Origin: Pseudobdellovibrionaceae bacterium
Lineage (GTDB): Bacteria > Bdellovibrionota > Bdellovibrionia > Bdellovibrionales > UBA1609
NCBI GenBank assembly: GCA_023898385.1
Contig: CP060220.1
Location: 62,001-126,000, forward strand
Length of the DNA stretch: 64,000 nucleotides
Direction: 5' to 3'
Each line of letters opens with the position of its first letter. Within the stretch, counting starts at the first letter, position 1. Position numbers and translations under genes: made by a program. This document shows, in pieces, positions 20,267-27,642 of this stretch. Under the pieces are notes generated by a model. It had not been told where the DNA came from, made no database searches, and was given only the letters and a program-made list of their open reading frames with translations.

Positions 20267-21217
20267 TTGTTTTTTGAAGGCTCTGAAAAGAAATTTGAAT
20301 TGATTGTGAAGCCCGGCGGGCCATCGTTTTTTGATTGGTCCACAAAAGAATGGGCCAAGGTCGTCGAAATGTCTCAAGCTCAAATTTTATCTGAGTTGAG
20401 CAACGAGCGAGTCCGAGCCTATCTGCTTTCAGAATCAAGCCTTTTTGTCTGGAAACATCACATCACCATGATCACCTGCGGGCAAACGCGATTGATCAAT
20501 GCACTAGAGTATGTGTTGTCAAAGCTTGACCCTGACAGCGTGGAAGCCGTGATTTATGAGAGAAAAAACGAGTACTTTCCCCACCGGCAGTCGACGGATT
20601 TCTACCAAGACTCCAAACGCCTAAAGGCACTTGTGGGCGGCCAAGCCTTTCGCTTTGGTCATGCTGACACCCACCACCTATTTTTGTTCGATATGGGTAA
20701 GTCGTACCACCCAGAACCCAGTGACACCACACTTGAGGTTTTGATGTATGGACTCAGGGATCACGCGTATGAATTATTTGCCAATGCGGCCACCGGCAGG
20801 GAGGCCATTCGAAGAAACACGGGTATTGCAGATTTATTGCCGGGTTTTTTGATTGATGATTATGTGTTTTCCCCCTGCGGTTACTCATTGAATGCCATTA
20901 ATGGCGATCAGTATTTCACCATCCATGTCACACCCCAAGAAGATAGCCCCTATGTCAGCTTTGAAACCAATGTGACAAAGGGTGATTCCTATGCGCCTTT
21001 GGTACGGCGGGTGGTGGAGGTCTTTCAGCCGCAGGCCTTCGACGTTGTGGAGTTTATCCCGAAAAACAACAAGCCGATGACAGAGCCGATGACCATCAGA
21101 GGTTATCATAACAAAAGTTTCGTTCAGCAAAATTTGAGCAGTGGGTACAACGTGAGTTTTTGCCACTTTGATCAACCGGGCTTTGTTTCGACAAAAGCCG
21201 TTTCTTTGGAGATTTAA
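20267..21217 (+). CDS. S-adenosylmethionine decarboxylase, eukaryotic type
   Basis: The protein (316 residues) resembles the animal/plant AdoMetDC family rather than the short bacterial SpeD: it begins with FFEGSEKKFEL, and has YLLSESSLFVWKHH with the self-cleavage Glu-Ser pair, followed by ITCGQTRLINAL, which holds the conserved catalytic Cys. In this family the chain cuts itself at Glu-Ser and the Ser becomes the pyruvoyl cofactor; the enzyme makes decarboxylated SAM, the aminopropyl donor for spermidine. The TTG start is supported by GAGG 6 bases upstream and by the match of the N-terminus to the family. The stop is one base before the start of the spermidine synthase gene, so the two form an operon. 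Confidence 0.9.
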   Translation: MFFEGSEKKFELIVKPGGPSFFDWSTKEWAKVVEMSQAQILSELSNERVRAYLLSESSLFVWKHHITMITCGQTRLINALEYVLSKLDPDSVEAVIYERKNEYFPHRQSTDFYQDSKRLKALVGGQAFRFGHADTHHLFLFDMGKSYHPEPSDTTLEVLMYGLRDHAYELFANAATGREAIRRNTGIADLLPGFLIDDYVFSPCGYSLNAINGDQYFTIHVTPQEDSPYVSFETNVTKGDSYAPLVRRVVEVFQPQAFDVVEFIPKNNKPMTEPMTIRGYHNKSFVQQNLSSGYNVSFCHFDQPGFVSTKAVSLEI

Positions 21218-21218
21218 T

Positions 21219-22094
21219 ATGTCTAGTGAGTCCCAGTTCATTGAAGGTGGTTGGGCCACTGAGGTTCACCGCAACGGATACCGCATGGGGTATCGAGTGG
21301 CCGCCTCGCTTTTTTCGCAAAAAAGTGAGTTTCAGCAAGTAGATGTTGTTGAAACTGAAGGGCATGGCCGCATGTTGTTTAATGATCACTTGGCTATGAT
21401 TTCAGAGCGAGATGAGTTTATTTACCATGACATGATTACCCATGTGCCGCTTTTTGTGCATCCCAACCCCAAGCGGGTGTTGGTAATTGGAGGTGGTGAT
21501 GGTGGAACGGCTCGTGAGGTGCTTCGCCATGGCTCTGTTGAAGTCTGCGACATGGTAGAAATTGATGAATTAGTTGTTGAGGCCTGCAAGAAATTTATTC
21601 CCCAAACTTCAGTGGTATTTGGTAACCCCAAGTTAAATCTTATGATCGAAGATGGGGTGAAGTATGTGGCCGAAACGGACAAAACATATGACGTGGTGAT
21701 TGTGGATTCTACAGACCCCATTGGGCCCGCACAGCCTTTGTTTGGCTCGGAGTTTTATAAAAACATTCATCGAATTTTGGCTGACGATGGCATAGTGGTT
21801 TCACAAGGGGAGTCACCGTTTTTTGACGTGACCATGCAGCAAAAATTATTGTCGATTATTGGTGAGTTTTTTCCGGTGGCCACCATTTATAATTTCAACA
21901 ACCTCACTTATCCTGGTGGCCTATGGTCGTTCACCTTTGGTAGCAAAAAATATCACCCCATAAAAGACTTCAACCCCTCTCAAGTGGAAAGGTCGCCACT
22001 GGATTTTCAATATTACAATGCAGATCTTCACCGGGCCTGTTTTTGTTTGCCTACTTTTATGCAAAAAAATTTGGAAGGTTTGATCAAAGAATGA
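21219..22094 (+). CDS. speE: Spermidine synthase
   Basis: A 291-residue aminopropyltransferase. Family motifs seen: GHGRMLFNDHLAM, ERDEFIYHDMI, VLVIGGGDGGTARE for binding decarboxylated SAM, VEIDELVVEACKKF, IVDSTDPIGPAQPLF with the catalytic Asp, and NLTYPGGLWSF near the end. It joins the aminopropyl group to putrescine. The ATG at 21219 has GGAG 6 bases upstream; an earlier in-frame ATG would overlap the decarboxylase gene and is unlikely. Its stop overlaps the start of the next gene (ATGA). A putrescine-producing enzyme is not seen in the window. Confidence 0.95.
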   Translation: MSSESQFIEGGWATEVHRNGYRMGYRVAASLFSQKSEFQQVDVVETEGHGRMLFNDHLAMISERDEFIYHDMITHVPLFVHPNPKRVLVIGGGDGGTAREVLRHGSVEVCDMVEIDELVVEACKKFIPQTSVVFGNPKLNLMIEDGVKYVAETDKTYDVVIVDSTDPIGPAQPLFGSEFYKNIHRILADDGIVVSQGESPFFDVTMQQKLLSIIGEFFPVATIYNFNNLTYPGGLWSFTFGSKKYHPIKDFNPSQVERSPLDFQYYNADLHRACFCLPTFMQKNLEGLIKE

Positions 22095-22771
22095 GTTTAT
22101 TAGAGGATTCCTTTTCAGGTTCAGAGGGCCAGATTTATTCTTCAGACCAGGTGATAGAAGCCCTATCTCCGCAAATCACGGCTCGACGACTGGCGCGCAT
22201 GAAAGAAGTGGTGGCTGAGCGCACCTACAGTTTTGCGTCAGTGCTTGAAAATATTTACGACAGAGGCAATGTAAGTGCAGTGATGCGAAGTGCAGAGGCC
22301 TTTGGGTTTATGAATTTTCATATTGTTGAACAACCCGACGCTCGATTTAAAGCGGCCAATCGAGTAACTCAAGGCACAGATAAGTGGCTCGATATTAAAA
22401 AACATGCATCGACATCAGCGTGTGTGTCGCAATTGAGAGGCTATGGTTATAAAATATATGCCACTCACCTTGAGGCCTCTGTGCCCATTGACGAAGTGGA
22501 TTTCAGCCAGCCCACAGCCGTTGTGTTCGGAAATGAAAAAGATGGCGTAAGTGATGAAATGCTGAGTGCCTGTGATGGGCGAATCATTTTGCCGATGCAT
22601 GGTTTTGCACAGAGTTTTAATATTTCAGTGGCCGCAGCCATCACCTTCTATCATGTCTACCAAGCTAGAACTGCCGCTTTAGGGAAAAGCGGCGACCTCA
22701 GTGAGCAGGATCAACAAATTCTTTTTGCTAGGTACATACAAAAGAGTGTGCCGAGATCGGCCCTGCGATAA
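22091..22771 (+). CDS. SpoU-family RNA 2'-O-methyltransferase (TrmH-like)
   Basis: A 226-residue SPOUT methyltransferase with all three motifs: NIYDRGNVSAVMRSAEAFGF, VVFGNEKDGVSDEM and ILPMHGFAQSFNISVAAAI, which form the trefoil knot for SAM. The size and the SAEAFG/FAQSFN wording fit tRNA (Gm18) methyltransferase TrmH best, but an rRNA target cannot be excluded. It starts at the ATG of an ATGA overlap with speE, so it is translated with the polyamine genes; the join is probably one of shared SAM use or chance. Confidence 0.9.
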   Translation: MSLLEDSFSGSEGQIYSSDQVIEALSPQITARRLARMKEVVAERTYSFASVLENIYDRGNVSAVMRSAEAFGFMNFHIVEQPDARFKAANRVTQGTDKWLDIKKHASTSACVSQLRGYGYKIYATHLEASVPIDEVDFSQPTAVVFGNEKDGVSDEMLSACDGRIILPMHGFAQSFNISVAAAITFYHVYQARTAALGKSGDLSEQDQQILFARYIQKSVPRSALR

Positions 22772-22873
22772 GGCCTCAGGGGAGCCGAGTTTATTTAAAA
22801 ACTCTATTCCAAAATTGACATTCATGAGTGGCATCAGATTGCAAAACACATTGTGGGGTGTGTATCAAGGCCT

Positions 22874-23404
22874 TTAATTGATGATCCGGAGCCGCTGGAT
22901 TTGTTTTTCGTTACCAGCCAAGGTGTTTTCAAGCTCCGTTTTTTGTTGAAAGAGAGCCTGCTTTTCCTGGTCGCTGAGCGAGCGATCATTGAGTTTACTC
23001 AACACCAAATTTATGTTTTGCCCCAGTTGCCTTTGGGTCGCCTCTAGGCGGAGGACCCTTTCGCCTCGTTCATAAGCTCTTTGAAAGGCGAGGGATTGTA
23101 CAGAGGGGCAAATATTCACAAGGGGTTGGCCTGTGCGGCCCCGGTTAAAGCCATTTTCAGGGGTGCAAAACTTGGCTAGGCCAGCGTTATATCCGTTTTC
23201 ATAGAGGCGGGAGATGGTCTCACTGGAAGATTGCGGGCAGCTCGCTGTAACCTCTGTCCATTTGGGCTCAAGGCCACGAAATCCCTGGCGCCGACCCAAC
23301 TCGTACCAATCTGGCTCTTGGCAATTCGCCGATAGAGGGGTTGATCCACAGCCTGTGGTGCCAATGAGGATCAGTAAAGATATAAATAACACTAAAGATT
23401 TCAT
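22874..23404 (-). CDS. Lipoprotein of the DUF2799 type
   Basis: I start this gene at the ATG of MKSLVLFISLLILIGTTGC, which is a lipoprotein signal with Cys after TTG; the longer open frame upstream is probably not translated. The mature part contains the repeated Y.(L/N)G...G pattern seen in DUF2799 proteins (WYELGRRQGFRG, YENGYNAGLAKFC, AYERGERVLRL), followed by a charged C-terminal helix with coiled-coil character (about the last 55 residues). The cysteines in CQEPDW, ASC, FCTPENG and NICPSV probably form disulfides. Likely an outer-membrane lipoprotein of the periplasm; function unknown for the family. It is divergent from queF with only 64 bases between starts. Confidence 0.75.
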   Translation of the reverse strand: MKSLVLFISLLILIGTTGCGSTPLSANCQEPDWYELGRRQGFRGLEPKWTEVTASCPQSSSETISRLYENGYNAGLAKFCTPENGFNRGRTGQPLVNICPSVQSLAFQRAYERGERVLRLEATQRQLGQNINLVLSKLNDRSLSDQEKQALFQQKTELENTLAGNEKQIQRLRIIN

Positions 23405-23468
23405 GAGCTTGCCTAAGTCTCCCTGGGAAAGTATAGCAAGGGTCGTCCCGCTGACCAAGAGGAGAGTT

Positions 23469-23849
23469 ATGAGTGAGGAAAAATTGTATGGTGAGATAGC
23501 CATTGAAAACAACGAGCTGGAGCGTTTTGAAAACCGCACGCAGGTTCGACGTTATGAAGTGGATTTTAACTGCCCCGAGTTTACCTGCATCTGTCCTCGC
23601 AGTGGCTTTCCGGATTTTGCAACCATTCAAATTCGATATGTGCCAGATCAGTGGTGTGTAGAGTTAAAGTCTCTAAAGCTTTACATTAATAGTTTTCGCA
23701 ATAAAAAAGTTTTTCACGAAGATGTGACTAATAATATTCTCGATGATTTGGTCACCTTACTCGATCCTCACGAAATCGAAGTGGTGGGCGATTTTAATGT
23801 GCGTGGCAATATCAAGACAGTGGTGAAGGCTCGTCACTCAAAGGCATAA
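23469..23849 (+). CDS. queF: NADPH-dependent 7-cyano-7-deazaguanine reductase
   Basis: A 126-residue short (type I) QueF of the tunnelling fold. It reduces preQ0 to preQ1 in queuosine synthesis. FTCICPRSGFPDFA contains the active-site Cys and the following Asp, and VELKSLKLYINSFRN is the QueF signature (usually ESKSLK.Y) that binds NADPH; here the usual S of ESK is L. An AGGAG lies just before the ATG. The longer upstream frame is a shadow of the DUF2799 gene. No other queuosine genes are in the window. Confidence 0.93.
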   Translation: MSEEKLYGEIAIENNELERFENRTQVRRYEVDFNCPEFTCICPRSGFPDFATIQIRYVPDQWCVELKSLKLYINSFRNKKVFHEDVTNNILDDLVTLLDPHEIEVVGDFNVRGNIKTVVKARHSKA

Positions 23850-23889
23850 AAAAAAGAGCCAGGCACAAAAAAATTGTACACCTGGCTCT
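23848..23889. terminator. Inverted repeat after queF; U-run orientation fits minus-strand transcripts
   Basis: A 9-bp stem (AGAGCCAGG / CCTGGCTCT, 23855-23863 and 23881-23889) with a 17-base A/T-rich loop. The A-run at 23848-23854 becomes a U-run only for a transcript on the minus strand, so it best ends a minus-strand RNA coming from 24 kb, though it may also stop queF. The CCAGGCAC...CACCTGG core also resembles a REP element. Confidence 0.6.
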
Positions 23890-23948
23890 CAAGGAGTTTG
23901 CGTTGCAAGGCCCAGGGTCATTCAATATGACCTAGGTCTTTATGTATT

Positions 23949-24107
23949 TCACATCTTGTGCCAACCCTTTGGCCCGGGAAGCATAGCTCTCCCCATTTTA
24001 TGGTCTAGGCCTTTGACATTGTCGATGACATTGACGTTTTCTAAAATTGCGGGAGCGCGTTGTTTCAGTCTGAAGTCGCGTTGCCAGGAGCATGGTGTCG
24101 CGCCCAT
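23949..24107 (-). CDS. Possible small minus-strand ORF (doubtful)
   Basis: The roughly 300 bases between queF and the NYN gene hold one open frame on the minus strand: 52 residues from the ATG at 24107, or longer from a TTG at 24149. It ends with PGPKGWHKM. No family is recognised and no good ribosome binding site is seen. The only support is the terminator-like hairpin at 23848-23889, whose U-run points the same way. It could equally be non-coding. Confidence 0.2.
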   Translation of the reverse strand: MGATPCSWQRDFRLKQRAPAILENVNVIDNVKGLDHKMGRAMLPGPKGWHKM

Positions 24108-24148
24108 AATGGAAGGGTCAGAACACGATCTCAGGTAAGGACATCTCA

Positions 24149-24673
24149 ATGGCTCCTAGCGACATGGTTCCCACGAAAAAGCTACTGTTTCAAAAGGTGG
24201 CTCTTTTTATCGACGCCGAAAACATAGAGCTCTCGGGCCTCAAGCACCACGAGGGGCGAACCAATTATCGAAAAATCATCGAAGAGGTGGGGGATCGAGA
24301 GATTGTTCGCATTTTATATTACAAGCCGATCTACAAAGACATATCGAAAGACTTTGAAAAATTTTGGGGTAGCCTAGGTGGCGAGATCAAGCGCCCCGAC
24401 AAGAATGCCGACACCTTTTTAACCATTGATGCCGTGACCATGGCCGATAAGCTGGATGTGGCTATTATATTGGGAGGCGATAAGGACTTTCTGCCCCTAG
24501 TCTGGTATTTACGCTCCCGCGGCTGCCGCACGGAAATCTGGTCTTGGCCAGAGAGCACCTCACCAGAAGTTCAAGCGGCCGCAGATGCCTACTATCCCTT
24601 GACCACAGAATATTTGGTCAAAGACGAAGAAAAGGCTCCACGGCGCACCCACCGCAGCAAGAAAAAAGCTTGA
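24149..24673 (+). CDS. NYN-domain (PIN-like, LabA/DUF88) protein, probable ribonuclease
   Basis: A 174-residue protein with the NYN fold pattern: ALFIDAENI near the start (first acidic residue, D22), KNADTFLTIDAV in the middle and LGGDKDFLPLV further on, giving the cluster of Asp residues that binds Mg2+ in PIN-like nucleases. The family cuts RNA or acts in RNA quality control; the target is unknown. The C-terminal 20 residues are very basic (RRTHRSKKKA), suiting nucleic-acid binding. AAGGA lies 8 bases before the ATG. It is followed closely by tRNA-Arg. Confidence 0.85.
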   Translation: MAPSDMVPTKKLLFQKVALFIDAENIELSGLKHHEGRTNYRKIIEEVGDREIVRILYYKPIYKDISKDFEKFWGSLGGEIKRPDKNADTFLTIDAVTMADKLDVAIILGGDKDFLPLVWYLRSRGCRTEIWSWPESTSPEVQAAADAYYPLTTEYLVKDEEKAPRRTHRSKKKA

Positions 24674-24721
24674 TGCCCAGAAAAATTGAGGCATACTACG
24701 AGGCCTTGCAAAACCCAGCAT

Positions 24722-24798
24722 GCAGCCGTAGCTCAATTGGATAGAGCACTTGGCTTCGGACCAAGGGGTTGGGAGTTCGAGTCTTCCCGGCTGCACCA
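24722..24798 (+). tRNA. tRNA-Arg (anticodon UCG), CCA encoded
   Basis: A full cloverleaf: acceptor stem GCAGCCG/CGGCTGC with A73 and an encoded CCA (24796-24798), D-arm GCTC/GAGC, anticodon stem CTTGG/CCAAG with loop CTTCGGA (T33, anticodon TCG at 34-36), and T-arm GGGAG-TTCGAGT-CTTCC. Reads CGA codons. Confidence 0.95.
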
Positions 24799-24965
24799 AT
24801 TTTTCGCAGAGCTCGCAAGGCGAGCGAACGAAAAATTGGTGAAGAAGCTGAAGGAGCATGAGCGCGCGTGCTAACCGCACGCCGCGTATGCGACTGAAAA
24901 TCAAGTCAAATTGCGGCCCCGCCCGCAATTTGAAAATCCTCGCAGAGCTCGCAAAGCGAGCGAAC
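24794..24965 (+). repeat. REP-like palindromes downstream of tRNA-Arg
   Basis: A 26-bp unit (core GCTCGC-AAR-GCGAGC hairpin) occurs at 24804-24829 and, with one base changed, at 24940-24965. The first copy lies inside a larger perfect inverted repeat of 13 bp (24794-24806 and 24829-24841) that begins within the CCA end of the tRNA. Just before the second copy there is another 10-bp perfect stem (CAAATTGCGG / CCGCAATTTG, 24907-24932). Together they could be REP elements, a processing hairpin for the tRNA 3' end, or scars of integration. Confidence 0.7.
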
Positions 24966-24990
24966 CCTTCTTGCGCTGAGTTCAAATCCT

Positions 24991-25629
24991 GTGAAAGCAA
25001 AAGAATCCGCTCGCATAATCACACCAGAACTGACAGATCTGAAAATCATTGCTGACCAAGAGCTTATAGAAAAACTGGAGAAAATTCGCGGACTTCTTGC
25101 ACACAAGACCTCTCAACTCTCTCACTGCGAATTGCTGCATGCAATTTGTGATATCGCTATTGAAGACCTTAAGCCTAAAAAACCAAGTCAAAAGGATCTG
25201 CAAAATGTCGACAAAACTACGGCGCAACAAGTATGTTTGCGTCAATAGCATCGACGAACTGCCATTCCTCATTCGGTGAAACGGGTCGTGTATCATCGCG
25301 ATCACGGACATTGTGTTCGCTGTGGATCCACACGTGCCCTGCAGTATGATCACATTCAGCCTATTTGTTTAGGTGGCCGCAATGATGTGTCTAATTTGCG
25401 GCTAACTTGCCGGTCTTGTAATCAACGATTTGCTATAGAAAAGCTAGGAAATGAGACGATGGAAGCCCACCTAATAACAATTGATTTAGTTACGGACATG
25501 AGTTCCGTTTTTTGGTTTCCATCTGCGGATAAATATTCACCAACAGTGTTGCCATTACTAACTAGAATGAGAGCCGAAGAGTCATTGGATTTTGCTTTTG
25601 AAAGAATTGTATCTATATTCATCAACTAG
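24991..25629 (+). pseudogene. HNH endonuclease, broken by two frameshifts
   Basis: The first part (to about 25215) encodes LEKIRGLLAHKTSQLSHCEL and the following helix, as found before the HNH domain in a family common in these bacteria. The last part (from 25276) encodes the HNH nuclease itself: YHRDHGHCVRCGS, LQYDHIQPICLGG, NLRLTCRSCNQRFAI, with both Cys pairs and the DH active site. Between them the homologous reading (RRNKYVCVNSIDELPF) lies in a second frame, so one shift occurs near 25220 and a compensating shift near 25275. After the HNH core there are about 60 residues that do not look like the family. The gene therefore cannot make the full protein without frameshifting. It sits just after the tRNA/REP cluster, a usual place for transferred DNA. 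Confidence 0.7.
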
Positions 25630-25679
25630 CTCGACGCCCTATCGCCTCCAAAGAAACAGACACCTACGGTACCGGTACC

Positions 25680-26284
25680 TGATCTACATCGGGAAAGGTT
25701 ACTAGGTTTTGAGTCCAATTGTAAATCCCTAATGAGCTCTCTTCGCCAAACGCGGCTGAGTGGCCGCCGGGGAAATAACCAAACTGAGTGACTCAGGGAA
25801 CGTTCATTTTTCGAGCTACGGCCATGGATTCTTCCGCGGGCACGGCGTTGTCGTTTTCACCAAAACTAAAAAACACACGGCCGAGATCAGAAAACACTCG
25901 TTTGGCCAGCTCCGTGTCGTCCACTCTGTCGCCGGGAGGTGGATTTTGGTCAATCTCGTCGACCATTTCATGCAGCCACTGAGGAGTATCCGCTGAGAGC
26001 TGAGTGATGGCTTGAAACTCATCGATCATCCAAGGTTCATAGGGTACCCTCTGCATTAATTCAGGGACCATGCTTCGATCAGTAAATCCCGGAGTTAGCA
26101 TTGAACTTGAAAGAATGTAGTTAAGTAGCTCGACTTCGCTATGGCCAGTAGAGAGAAACTTTTCCATCTGCGGGCGATCCATCTCTAGCATTTCATGAAC
26201 TGTTTTTAAGAAATTTTTCTCCCAATCGCCTTTCTTACCTGGACCCAAATAGTACCACAGACTATGAATGTTTGATTCATCCAG
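25680..26284 (-). pseudogene. Partial copy of the S33 peptidase gene at 31.2 kb
   Basis: This stretch matches the last ~600 bases of the intact gene at 31180-32631 with only scattered differences. The 5' two-thirds is missing: similarity stops at about 26284, within the codons for NESNIHSL. A single change turns the Gly codon after MNVP into TGA, so the remaining frame ends early (at 25793), before the catalytic His region; the downstream codons for FPGGHSAAFGEEG are still readable. The fragment lacks the nucleophile Ser and cannot be active. Confidence 0.9.
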
Positions 26285-26383
26285 CTTGGGAAGAGATCAA
26301 GCCCCCAGCGGCACCGCCAATTAAGATTCCAGTTAAAATATTTTTTTTGCTCGCGTTTTCAAATTTAAATCTGAGATTTTCTG

Positions 26384-27481
26384 TTAAAAATCCCCTGACC
26401 AACTCAGGGCCATGCCGGTGCCCGTTGTGGTCTGCTCTGTAATGTTAGTTTTGATGGCCTTGGAGCCATACCAGGTTTGTAGAGCAAGCTCATAGCCCAG
26501 CACTGTTTTTGAACCCGTGATGTCAATTCGATATCCGGCACCGCCTTCAACTTCAACTAGGTCCTTGCGGCCGGCAAGCAAACTATCATAGGAGATCCCG
26601 AGCTCTAAACCAACTTCCCAGGGAGCCTTGGTGAGAAATCTTAAATTGGGACCCAGCTTTGGCACTCCAATGTTCACTAAAGCCAATGCGCCTGAATTTG
26701 TGGTTATCACGGGTACTTGAGTGTAGCCTGCGGCAATCCCGGCGATCCAATTGGGTTGGAGCTTCCACCCGAAGCCAGCGGTAAAATCCAGAGTTTGAAG
26801 GCCCCCAACACTATAGTTTTCATTGCCCACCAAAAACCTAGATTCAAAGAGGAATTTATCCCAAAATCCGTATTCCACATTAAGATCAATAGATTGATTG
26901 AGACCGGAGGCCCTCGAAGCGCCGCTTCCCGACAACAAGTCCTTGGTTTTAATAAAATTGTAATAAAATCCCAAACCCATCACTGAGTGAAAACCCCAGT
27001 CTCCACCACTTTCAGGTTTAGCCCTTACCTCGCTCACCATCTGCTGGGCCTTATTTGCCACCGACCGAGGAATAGCCCTGGCTGATTCACTTTGGCTTGG
27101 GCTCAAATTTTGATGATTTGGCTTGGCAGCAGAGTTGCCATAGTAGATCTGCGAACCAATATAAAAATTGTAGTTCACAACGCGACCATCCGTAGAGGTT
27201 GCGAACTCTGGCATAGCCGCAATGGGCATCAGCAGCTTCACCCCAGGGCTCACCAAATTTGGGTCTTTTAGCTGCGGGTTTTTTGAGAGTATTTCGGCAA
27301 CCAATTGCTTGGGGCTCAATAGACCACTTTTTACAAAGGGAGACCGGCGCACCACCTGATAGATCCACTCACCGGACTTCATTTCGTACTCTTGCCACAA
27401 CAAATACTGGGTGGCATCGCCGCCAATACTGTTTTGACAAAAGAGCATGATGGCCACTATTGCCAGAAAAAACTGCCTCAT
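26384..27481 (-). CDS. Outer-membrane beta-barrel protein with LysM-like N-terminal region
   Basis: A 365-residue exported protein with a signal peptide (first ~20 residues). Residues about 35-90 (SGEWIYQVVRRSPF ... ILSKNPQLKDPNLVSPG then a LLMP end) look like a diverged LysM peptidoglycan-binding region. The second half is made of alternating hydrophobic and polar strands with aromatic ends (GLGFYYNFIK, LNVEYGFWDKFLF, FTAGFGWKL, YELALQTWYG) and ends in SWSGDF with a terminal Phe, as in outer-membrane barrels. It probably spans the outer membrane and touches the cell wall. Between it and the pseudogene (26285-26383) is an open stub reading LTGILIGGAAGGLISS on the minus strand, perhaps the remains of another secreted protein. 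Confidence 0.7.
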   Translation of the reverse strand: MRQFFLAIVAIMLFCQNSIGGDATQYLLWQEYEMKSGEWIYQVVRRSPFVKSGLLSPKQLVAEILSKNPQLKDPNLVSPGVKLLMPIAAMPEFATSTDGRVVNYNFYIGSQIYYGNSAAKPNHQNLSPSQSESARAIPRSVANKAQQMVSEVRAKPESGGDWGFHSVMGLGFYYNFIKTKDLLSGSGASRASGLNQSIDLNVEYGFWDKFLFESRFLVGNENYSVGGLQTLDFTAGFGWKLQPNWIAGIAAGYTQVPVITTNSGALALVNIGVPKLGPNLRFLTKAPWEVGLELGISYDSLLAGRKDLVEVEGGAGYRIDITGSKTVLGYELALQTWYGSKAIKTNITEQTTTGTGMALSWSGDF

Positions 27482-27642
27482 GATAAGACATCGGCTGATT
27501 ATGGTCTGGACTTAAGAAAACCACAACGACCTGTACTTTTGTAGGGCTCGGACTTTGCTCACGAATCTCGCCGGCCACCCACAGACCATGGGCTAGGGCG
27601 GTTTTGGTAGGTCCAACAGCAGTTCTTTGCTATAATTTGTGG

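Noticed and set aside
22043..22090. Longer start for the SpoU methyltransferase within speE
   Set aside because: The ATGA overlap at 22091 gives the normal N-terminus; the upstream codons belong to speE in another frame.
23404..23539. Longer start of the DUF2799 lipoprotein
   Set aside because: It would put 45 extra residues before a clear lipoprotein signal and run over the queF start.
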